From NCBI GenBank assembly GCA_002722955.1, contig PBMZ01000103.1, positions 1 through 38,986 of the forward strand: a stretch of DNA of 38,986 nt, written 5' to 3'. The notes under the pieces were generated by a model that worked only from the letters and a program-made list of their open reading frames with translations, was not told the DNA's origin and did not search any database. Both the position numbers and the translations under genes were made by a program. The stretch is from Planctomycetaceae bacterium. Its GTDB lineage: Bacteria; Planctomycetota; Planctomycetia; Planctomycetales; Planctomycetaceae. Below are positions 32,788 to 38,986 of this stretch, one piece after another; within the stretch, counting starts at the first letter, position 1, and every line of letters begins with the position of its first letter.

Positions 32788-32855
32788 TTCTCACGTCTTT
32801 GCACTACAACGGAACGAGTAGTGCAAAGACGCGAGAACCTCTGAGCTAAACTCAG
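32786..32855. repeat. Compound palindromic repeat
   Basis: Arms 32786-32807 and 32818-32839 pair at 21 of 22 positions (core GTCTTTGCACTAC) around a ten-base loop. A short CTGAG/CTCAG hairpin follows at 32841-32855. Together with the stem at 32767-32787 this makes three adjacent hairpins between the channel and oxidoreductase genes. Confidence 0.85.
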
Positions 32856-32957
32856 GGACGGAGGTCGTGGATCTCCATTCCCAATGATGTGATCCTTGTG
32901 AAATCAGTCGAATCTGCGATGATCTAAACGATTCGAGCCACCCGCTGGAGATCTCTC

Positions 32958-34067
32958 ATGCCCAAGAAGAAATATCGCGTTGGAATCATCGGCCGAACCA
33001 ACAAAGGACACTACGGGCACGGACTGGACTACGTTTGGAAAGACGTCGAGCGAGCGGACGTGGTTGCTGTTGCTGACGAAGACAAAGCTGGCTTGGCGGC
33101 GGCCGTTAAACGGACCGGTGCGAAGACCCCTTATCTGAATTACCGGGCGATGCTTGAGAAGGAAGACCTCGACATTGTCGCGGTTTGCCCACGTTGGATT
33201 GATAAGCACCATGAGTACGTCATGGCCTGCGCGGAAGCCGGCTGCCACGTTTACATGGAAAAGCCGTTCTGCCGCACGCTCGAAGAAGCGGATGAATTGG
33301 TCACGAACTTCGAAATGCGACACCTCAAATTGGCCATCGCTCACGGCAATCGTTACACGCCGCAACTAGCCGTCGCGAAGAAGCTTATTGAAGCTGGTGA
33401 GATCGGTGACGTGCTCGAATATCGAGCTCGCGGAAAAGAAGATTCACGGCGTGGCGGTGGCGAAGATCTTTGGGTGTTGGGCACTCACATGTTGGACCTG
33501 ATGAGAGCTTTCGCCGGCGATGTGACCTCGTGCTACGCGACCGTTCGCGACAAGGGTGAACTGGTCTCGAAGAAGCACGTCTACGATGGCAACGAGGGTA
33601 TCGGTCCCTTGGCTGGTGACAGCATCGACGCGATGTATCAATTCGAAGACGGTAAGGCAGGCTACTTCTCGTCGCATCGCGGTGCTGCTGGCAGTCCGAC
33701 TCGTTTTGGACTGAAGATCTTCGGTTCACGCGGAGTCATCGAGTTTCAATCAGGTTATCTGCGAACGGCGTTTCTGTTGAAAGATGCCGCGTGGTCGCCT
33801 GGCCGCAGTGGTGCCAAGTGGCAACCGATTTCTTCCAACGGAGTTGGCAAGCCAGAGACCATGACAGCTCCACACCGAGCCAACTTGGCCGCTGCCAACG
33901 ATCTGATCGATGCCATCGTCAAGGATCGCGATCCGATCAGCTGTATGTACCACGCGCGTTCCGCCACGGAGATGATCGTAGCCGTGTTCGAATCACACCG
34001 CCAACAGGGTCCGGTCGCAGTGCCTCTCGAAAATCGCAAGAATCCGTTGACGATGCTGAAATCGTAA
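32958..34067 (+). CDS. Gfo/Idh/MocA-family NAD(P)-dependent oxidoreductase
   Basis: The 369-residue cytoplasmic enzyme has a Rossmann fold at the N-terminus (VGIIGRTNKGHYGHG, a variant of GxGxxG; VVAVADEDKAGL) and the family hallmark EKP at 101-103 (YMEKPFCRTLEEAD). IAHGNRYTPQLAVAKKLIEAGEIGDV and GGGEDLWVLGTHMLDLMRAFAGD lie in the C-terminal substrate domain, where the histidine of THMLD may be catalytic. Such enzymes oxidise or epimerise sugars and inositols; planctomycetes carry very many, often secreted. This one has no signal peptide. GGAGAT eight bases upstream supports the start. The substrate cannot be inferred. It is convergent with the ECF sigma gene, eight bases apart. Confidence 0.9.
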   Translation: MPKKKYRVGIIGRTNKGHYGHGLDYVWKDVERADVVAVADEDKAGLAAAVKRTGAKTPYLNYRAMLEKEDLDIVAVCPRWIDKHHEYVMACAEAGCHVYMEKPFCRTLEEADELVTNFEMRHLKLAIAHGNRYTPQLAVAKKLIEAGEIGDVLEYRARGKEDSRRGGGEDLWVLGTHMLDLMRAFAGDVTSCYATVRDKGELVSKKHVYDGNEGIGPLAGDSIDAMYQFEDGKAGYFSSHRGAAGSPTRFGLKIFGSRGVIEFQSGYLRTAFLLKDAAWSPGRSGAKWQPISSNGVGKPETMTAPHRANLAAANDLIDAIVKDRDPISCMYHARSATEMIVAVFESHRQQGPVAVPLENRKNPLTMLKS

Positions 34068-34075
34068 GCGGGCGA

Positions 34076-34816
34076 TCAAGAGCGTCGCGCCAGCGTCTCG
34101 AACAGATTGCGAATCTCGTCATCGATTTCGTTGGCATTCGAGACTGTCTGCGCAATCTCCTCGCGTAGCAATTCGCGATACCGCCGGCGCATTCGCGTGG
34201 CCACCATCTTTGCAGCGGCTTCTGTCATGTCTAACTGCTCGGCCGCATCGTGATACGTTGTCCCACTGTGACTGCCGACCAAGAACGCTCTTAGGATTTG
34301 GAATTGTTCCACCTTGCCTGACTGCCGTAACTCTTCTTCGAGTTGCGTCATGATTTGATCCAACAGTGCCACCGCCCAATCGCGTTTGTAGAGCTCTTCA
34401 GGCGTCAGCCCGCCAGTTGGCTGAATCTGAATTTGTGAATCCGCGGCCTCGAAATCGAGTGGTATCGGTGTCTTGCGGCCCCCGCGTTTTTGTGCTTTTT
34501 CTGCTTGCCAGTTTTTAGCCAAGAAATTCTTGAACGCAGTCAGCAAAAACGCGCGAAACCGGCCGCGACCAGGCTCGGCTGTGCCGACGTAGTTCTTTTC
34601 CAAGACCTCGGTAAAGAACGCCTGCGTCAGATCATGAGCCTCGTTCACATCCGGATCGCGGCGGCGAACATAGGCGTATAGCGGAAACCAGTAAGTCGAG
34701 CAGAGAGCAGCCAAGGCCACCTGTGAATCGGGCGATGAATCGTGTCCTGCCGCCAGCACAATGCTCCAGCGTGTCGTGGCGAAACGAGGTGTCGGTGGAT
34801 TGAGCGGCGTGACCAT
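34076..34816 (-). CDS. RNA polymerase ECF-type sigma factor, planctomycete class
   Basis: The 246-residue protein begins with PRFATTRWSIVLAAG, the N-terminal signature of planctomycete-specific ECF sigma factors. Region 2 is TYWFPLYAYVRRRDPDVNEAHDLTQAFFTEVLEK, which would bind core polymerase and the -10 element. Region 4 includes GTTYHDAAEQLDMTEAAAKMVATRMRRRYRELL, a helix-turn-helix for the -35. ATG 34816 gives this standard start; the frame is open to 34978 but the extra residues lack any family pattern. No anti-sigma or protein kinase gene is adjacent. The gene is divergent from the acetylesterase-type gene across about 200 bases that should hold both promoters. Confidence 0.88.
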   Translation of the reverse strand: MVTPLNPPTPRFATTRWSIVLAAGHDSSPDSQVALAALCSTYWFPLYAYVRRRDPDVNEAHDLTQAFFTEVLEKNYVGTAEPGRGRFRAFLLTAFKNFLAKNWQAEKAQKRGGRKTPIPLDFEAADSQIQIQPTGGLTPEELYKRDWAVALLDQIMTQLEEELRQSGKVEQFQILRAFLVGSHSGTTYHDAAEQLDMTEAAAKMVATRMRRRYRELLREEIAQTVSNANEIDDEIRNLFETLARRS

Positions 34817-35000
34817 TGTTGTATTGGAACCGGTTGGTCGAGCATCTGCAAACCCTTTTTCTCTGCCATCGTAACGACCACTGGCCGAATGATGAGCCTG
34901 CTTCGTCATTAGTTTGTATGGCGTGTTGACTTGCGGTGAACTTGCCCTGCCGTGTTCAATAGGCAAGTGAAACCGCAACTGGTCGCTCCTCAGAGTTTAA

Positions 35001-35007
35001 AAGGAAG
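35001..35007 (+). promoter_or_regulatory. Ribosome binding site of the acetylesterase-type gene
   Basis: AAGGAAG five bases before ATG 35013. The same AAGGAAG precedes the next gene at 36635, and the preceding in-frame TTG (35010) is too close to be favoured. Confidence 0.65.
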
Positions 35008-35012
35008 TATTG

Positions 35013-36566
35013 ATGAAACGCACGATTCTGGCGCTGGTTACGCTCGCGCTTATTGGCGGCAATTTCGCAAATGCCGACGTGAAGCTGTCACGAGTATTCG
35101 GCAACCACATGGTGCTGCAACAAGAGCGGCCGATTCGAGTTTTCGGTTGGGCTGATCCTGGCGAGAAAGTTAGCGTCGAATTGGCGGGCAACAGCGCCGA
35201 AGGAACAGCCGGTGATGATGGCCGCTTTCGAGTTGAGTTGCCTCACATGAAAGCCGACGGCAAGTCTCACACGCTTACTGTCAAAGGCAGCAATACCATC
35301 AAGCTAGAAGATGTGTTGCTTGGCGAGGTTTGGATCTGTTCGGGACAATCCAACATGGAGTGGTCGGTCGCGATCTCGAAGAATGCTCAAGAAGAAATCG
35401 CTGCTGCGAAGCATCCCAACATTCGTCTGTTTAATGTGCCTGGTCACGTGGCGGGTCCCGTACCGTTGACGGATGCACGAGGCCAATGGCAAGTTTGCTC
35501 GCCGCAAAGCGTTCCGGGATTCTCGGCCGTTGGCTATTACTTTGGCCGCGCGTTGCAGCAAAAACTGAATGTCCCGATTGGCTTGGTAGGAACGAACTGG
35601 GGCGGCACGCGAATCGAGCCCTGGACGCCGCCCGTTGGATTTCAGCAGGTCGAGTCGCTCAAGGATTATCGACAAAGCCTCGATGCCACCGACATCCAAT
35701 CGGAAAAGGGCAAGCAGACCCGGCAGCGATACTTGGACCAATTGGACAAGTGGCTTGATGTTGCCCGGCAAAACTTAGAAGCAGGCAAACCGATCGGCCA
35801 ACCGCCTAGAGCCAACTTCACGCCGAAGGGCGGGGCGACGCAAATCTATAACGGTATGGTTCATGCATTGATTCCGCTGAGTGCTCGCGGAGTCATTTGG
35901 TATCAAGGTGAATCGAATGCCGGCGACGGTGTACGTTACGAATTTTTGAAAGAGGCACTGGTCAAAGGCTGGCGAACGGTCTTTGAAAACGATGACCTTT
36001 CCTTCTACTGGGTGCAATTGGCAAACTTCACGGCACCCAATGAGAACCCTGCGGGCGGCGGATGGGGTCACGTTCGCGAAGGTCAAAGACGCGCCCTTCG
36101 AATTCCCAACACGGGGATGGCCGTCATCATCGATATCGGCGAGGCTCGTGACATTCACCCGCGAAACAAACAGGATGTTGGTGCCAGACTGGCGCTTTGG
36201 GCATTGGCCGAGAATTACGGTCATGACATTGTCTACTCCGGCCCGCTTTATAAAGGCATGAAAGTCGAAGGCAACAAGATTCGCATTTCGTTCGATCATG
36301 TTGGCGGCGGTCTGATGATGGGCAAGAAAGAAGGACTCGAGCCAACTAAAGAAGATGCTAGGGCAGAACTAACGCAATTCGCCATCCAAGCCGATGACGG
36401 GCAGTGGCATTGGGCTCAGGCCAAGATTGACGGTGACACCGTCGTTGTATGGGCCGAGGGAGTCGAGAAGCCTAAGAATGTGCACTTCGGCTACCAATCG
36501 AATCCTGTCGGCATCAATCTCTATAACAAAGAGGGACTACCGGCCTCACCGTTTAGAACCGAGTAG
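35013..36566 (+). CDS. Exported sialate O-acetylesterase-family (SASA) hydrolase
   Basis: The 517-residue enzyme has a Sec signal peptide (KRTILALVTLALIGGNFANA, cleavage before DVKLS). An N-terminal beta domain (RVFGNHMVLQQERPIRVFGWADPGEKV) is followed by the SASA/SGNH core. The nucleophile Ser113 lies in VWICSGQSNMEWS. GLVGTNWGGTRIEPW and GVIWYQGESNAGDG are the oxyanion-type and second conserved blocks, and Asp380-Ile-His382 (RDIHPRNKQDVG) is the catalytic Asp/His pair. The family removes O-acetyl groups from sialic acids and other sugars; in planctomycetes the natural target may be algal polysaccharide. Length and motif order are standard. It is followed in the same direction by the PVC dehydrogenase, a short hairpin apart, and both have AAGGAAG leaders. 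Confidence 0.92.
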   Translation: MKRTILALVTLALIGGNFANADVKLSRVFGNHMVLQQERPIRVFGWADPGEKVSVELAGNSAEGTAGDDGRFRVELPHMKADGKSHTLTVKGSNTIKLEDVLLGEVWICSGQSNMEWSVAISKNAQEEIAAAKHPNIRLFNVPGHVAGPVPLTDARGQWQVCSPQSVPGFSAVGYYFGRALQQKLNVPIGLVGTNWGGTRIEPWTPPVGFQQVESLKDYRQSLDATDIQSEKGKQTRQRYLDQLDKWLDVARQNLEAGKPIGQPPRANFTPKGGATQIYNGMVHALIPLSARGVIWYQGESNAGDGVRYEFLKEALVKGWRTVFENDDLSFYWVQLANFTAPNENPAGGGWGHVREGQRRALRIPNTGMAVIIDIGEARDIHPRNKQDVGARLALWALAENYGHDIVYSGPLYKGMKVEGNKIRISFDHVGGGLMMGKKEGLEPTKEDARAELTQFAIQADDGQWHWAQAKIDGDTVVVWAEGVEKPKNVHFGYQSNPVGINLYNKEGLPASPFRTE

Positions 36567-36578
36567 CCGAGAGGAGCC

Positions 36579-36595
36579 GTCACTTTCCAAGTGAC
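36579..36595. repeat. Hairpin repeat, 7-3-7 type, between SASA and PVC dehydrogenase genes
   Basis: GTCACTT and AAGTGAC flank TCC, the same plan and loop as the ATCACTC-TCC-GAGTGAT arm at 1267-1294. AGCCGTCACT precedes it much as TAGCCATCACT does there, so the two are probably one repeat family. It lies 12 bases after the SASA stop. Confidence 0.7.
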
Positions 36596-36623
36596 GAGCC
36601 TTCGTCGTAAACACAGAAATACG

Positions 36624-36630
36624 AAGGAAG
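36624..36630 (+). promoter_or_regulatory. Ribosome binding site of the PVC dehydrogenase gene
   Basis: AAGGAAG four bases before ATG 36635, supporting that start. Confidence 0.6.
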
Positions 36631-36634
36631 TCTC

Positions 36635-38986
36635 ATGAGAACGATTGTCTTTCTCATTGGCTTATCACTTGCAGCAAGCAACTTCGCCAGTGCCGATGAA
36701 AAGAAATCGCTGGCGGAAGAGCTGCCTCGAATTGGCGCGGTCGAGCCCGCTGATGCAGTGAAGACATTCAAAGTCTTGCACGGCTTTAGTCTCGAGCAGG
36801 TCGCTGCAGAACCGTTAGTGGCCGATCCTGTTGATGGTTGCTTTGACGCGAACGGTCGGCTTTACATCGCCGAGATGCGCGACTATCCGTTCTCGGACGA
36901 GCCAACTCGCTACAACCCCGAGGGAGGTGGAAAGAAAAACGCGGGCATCGTTCGTTTGCTGGAAGACACCAACGGCGATGGCAAGTTTGATCGCAGCATC
37001 AAGTTTGCCGACAAGCTGCGCTTTCCAACATCCGTCTGCTGCTACGACGGCGGAGTCTTCGTGTTGGCACCGCCGACACTGCACTACTTCAAAGATACCG
37101 ACGGAGACGACGTAGCCGACGTCCACAAGATCGTCTTTGAGGGTTTTGGACGCGCAAACGTGCAGGGTCTTGCCAACAATATGAAGTGGACTTTCGATAA
37201 CCGCATCGCGCTGGCGGCTGGGCGAAATCCTGGCAAGTTGACTCAAGACGGAAAAGAAGTCTTTACGCTTGGTGGCAAGGACCTCGTATTCGACCCGAAG
37301 ACCTACGAACTCGAGCCGCTTACGGGAGGTATCCAATTCGGCCACAGTACCGACAATTACGGAAACCGCTTCGTTTGCAGCAACAGCAACCACATCCAGC
37401 ACATCGTCTTTCCTTACCGATATACCAAACGTAACCCATACTTTACCGCGTCAGAGACAATCCGATCGATCGCCAAACGCGGCGCGGCGGCTCCTGTCTT
37501 TCGTCGTAGTGGCGCGGAACCGTGGCGCATTGTTCGTACGCGTCGTCGCATCTCCGACCCAAAGATGAAAGCCCGCCTACCGCGAACCGAACAATTTGCG
37601 ATTGGCTTTTTCACATCGGCAACCGGTGTGACGGTTTATCGAGGCAGTGCGTACCCGCAACAATTCCAAGGCAACGTGTTCGTTGGCGACGTCGGTGGAA
37701 ACTTGGTGCACCGCAAAACAATCGCTGCCAACGGCGCCAGCTTCTTGGCCGATCGGGCTGATGAAAAAGCCGAGTTCATCGCGTCAACGGACAACTGGTT
37801 CCGCCCAACGAACTTCGTCAATGCTCCGGATGGTACTTTGTTCCTGTTAGACATGTACCGAGAAACGATCGAGCATCCTTATTCGATCCCCGCTGATATC
37901 AAGAAACACCTGCTCTTGGAAAGCGGCGATGATCGCGGCCGCGTGTACCGGTTGAGGCCACCAAATTGGAAACAGCCAACAACACCAAAGCTCGCCAAAG
38001 CGTCATCTGCCGAGTTGGTCCAACAACTCGAATCAGGTAATTCCTGGAATCGCGAGACCGCCCAAAGATTGCTGGTCGAACGCCAAGACATGTCGAGCGT
38101 CAAAGCACTTCGCGCGTTGGTGAACTCGACCGCACCGGCCACGGCCAAGGTTCATGCATTGTGGACACTGAATGGACTGGACAACTTGACGGCCGCTGAC
38201 GTGCATTCGGGTTTGACTGACCAAAACCCTCGAGTCCGTGAGCAAGCGATTCGTCTCTCCGAAGAATTGAAATCGATAACGCCAGCGATTCTTGCCGAAC
38301 TGAACAAGCTCACAAAGGACAAAGACGCCCGCCTGAGATTTCAGTTGGCGCTGAGTCTTGGCGAGTTTCAAGATCAAGCTGCCATCGACGCGCTCGTCAC
38401 GATGATCCGCGATCCACAAGATTCGCTCGACATCATCTCGGCCTTGATGACATCGGCAGGACCACATCTCAAACCGATTGCCGAAGACGTGTTGATGGAG
38501 CAGAACGACGATCCTGGATTGCTGCGGTTCAAGAAAATCGCCCAAATGGTGGGAGCCCAATCCGACGATAAGTTGACAGCAACTGTGTTGACAAGTCTGG
38601 CGACTGCCGGCGGCCGTAACCATTTGGAACTTCTCAATGCGCTTGGGGCGGGTTTACGACGCCGTGGTCTCAGTGTGTTGCAATTTGCCGATAAGCTTCC
38701 CAAGGACAACCCAACGATTGTTGCCCTTCAAATGATCAGCACGGCTCAGACGAGGACGGCCTTAGATGAGAAGGCTCCTTCGGCAGCGCGACTTAAAGCG
38801 ATTGAGTTCTTACGAGAAATTCCTGTCGACGGTGTGATCGATGAGCTGGGCAAACTCCTCACGCCAACGACATCGACGCAAATCCAAAAGACGGCCATCG
38901 CGACGTTGGCCGCATATAGCTCGAACGATGTTCCCGCTGTGCTTTTTCGTGCTTGGCCCAAGTTGACTCCAACAGTGCGTTCCAAC
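36635..38986 (+). CDS. PVC-type membrane-bound dehydrogenase/CxxCH-family protein, 3' end outside window
   Basis: This frame runs without interruption from ATG 36635 to the last base (784 codons) and has no stop in the window. Residues 1-21 are a signal peptide (RTIVFLIGLSLAASNFASA). Residues about 48-430 form the planctomycete/verrucomicrobial dehydrogenase-like beta-propeller: GFSLEQVAAEPLVADPVDGCFDANGRLYIAEMRDY, LLEDTNGDGKFDRS, FKDTDGDDVADVHK with EF-hand-like Asp/Gly spacing, QFGHSTDNYGNRF, DNWFRPTNFVNAPDGTLFLLDMYRETIEHP, GDDRGRVYRL. The rest is helical with HEAT-like repeats (DQNPRVREQAIRLSEEL). Family members end with a haem-binding CxxCH cytochrome domain, which would be beyond position 38986. 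They are exported; the substrate is unknown, often assumed to be sugar. It follows the SASA gene and may share its transcript. Confidence 0.9.
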   Translation, partial: MRTIVFLIGLSLAASNFASADEKKSLAEELPRIGAVEPADAVKTFKVLHGFSLEQVAAEPLVADPVDGCFDANGRLYIAEMRDYPFSDEPTRYNPEGGGKKNAGIVRLLEDTNGDGKFDRSIKFADKLRFPTSVCCYDGGVFVLAPPTLHYFKDTDGDDVADVHKIVFEGFGRANVQGLANNMKWTFDNRIALAAGRNPGKLTQDGKEVFTLGGKDLVFDPKTYELEPLTGGIQFGHSTDNYGNRFVCSNSNHIQHIVFPYRYTKRNPYFTASETIRSIAKRGAAAPVFRRSGAEPWRIVRTRRRISDPKMKARLPRTEQFAIGFFTSATGVTVYRGSAYPQQFQGNVFVGDVGGNLVHRKTIAANGASFLADRADEKAEFIASTDNWFRPTNFVNAPDGTLFLLDMYRETIEHPYSIPADIKKHLLLESGDDRGRVYRLRPPNWKQPTTPKLAKASSAELVQQLESGNSWNRETAQRLLVERQDMSSVKALRALVNSTAPATAKVHALWTLNGLDNLTAADVHSGLTDQNPRVREQAIRLSEELKSITPAILAELNKLTKDKDARLRFQLALSLGEFQDQAAIDALVTMIRDPQDSLDIISALMTSAGPHLKPIAEDVLMEQNDDPGLLRFKKIAQMVGAQSDDKLTATVLTSLATAGGRNHLELLNALGAGLRRRGLSVLQFADKLPKDNPTIVALQMISTAQTRTALDEKAPSAARLKAIEFLREIPVDGVIDELGKLLTPTTSTQIQKTAIATLAAYSSNDVPAVLFRAWPKLTPTVRSN

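Noticed and set aside
36635..38986. Suspected frameshifts in the last gene because no closed reading frame spans it
   Set aside because: Reading codon by codon gives one uninterrupted frame to the window edge; it is merely unfinished, not broken.

Overview
The window looks like a piece of a planctomycete chromosome, most likely of the Pirellulaceae (Rhodopirellula/Blastopirellula type). The evidence is a DUF1549/DUF1553 protein paired with a Tat-exported DUF1501 protein, a PVC-type membrane-bound dehydrogenase (CxxCH family) at the right edge, an FGE-sulfatase-fold lipoprotein, a planctomycete-type ECF sigma factor with the TTRW N-terminus, hpnC/hpnD squalene genes, and many different palindromic intergenic repeats. 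No tRNA, rRNA, CRISPR array, transposase or phage gene was recognised.

Layout. 1-1.2 kb: an NMT1/THI5-type substrate-binding lipoprotein on the minus strand. 1.5-3.5 kb: two tandem zinc-ribbon membrane proteins, the first with a vWA domain. 3.7-9.7 kb: a three-gene run of DUF1549/DUF1553 protein, DUF1501 protein and an FGE-like lipoprotein fused to a polytopic membrane domain. 9.7-13 kb: a small conserved protein, a three-histidine-box desaturase and an anti-sigma-like membrane protein. 13.1-15.3 kb: a SEC-C/TPR-type protein. 15.4-20.2 kb (minus): glcD-glcE-glcF glycolate oxidase followed by a HAD phosphatase that could supply glycolate. 20.3-24.2 kb: a membrane-anchored MutS-like ATPase divergent from hpnC and hpnD. 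24.2-27.2 kb: three poorly characterised genes, two of them by eye richer in A/T. 27.4-31.6 kb: a DUF4175-like coiled-coil membrane protein, then a substrate-binding protein and permease of a ferric-type ABC importer without an adjacent ATPase. 31.7-38.9 kb: an RCK potassium channel, a Gfo/Idh/MocA oxidoreductase, an ECF sigma factor, a sialate O-acetylesterase-type enzyme, and the truncated PVC dehydrogenase.

The most unusual feature is the intergenic DNA. At least ten hairpin-forming repeats of several unrelated families lie in the gaps. Some supply the stop codon and last residues of genes (glcE, possibly the mutS-like gene). Others lie directly upstream of starts, so the longest open frames begin inside repeat DNA and over-extend the true proteins (DUF1549, DUF1501, glcF, K+ channel). 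Protein-level candidates for novelty are the FGE-lipoprotein/membrane fusion, the zinc-ribbon/vWA paralogue pair, and the membrane MutS homologue next to the squalene genes. All functional calls rest on reading motifs by eye; no database search was run.
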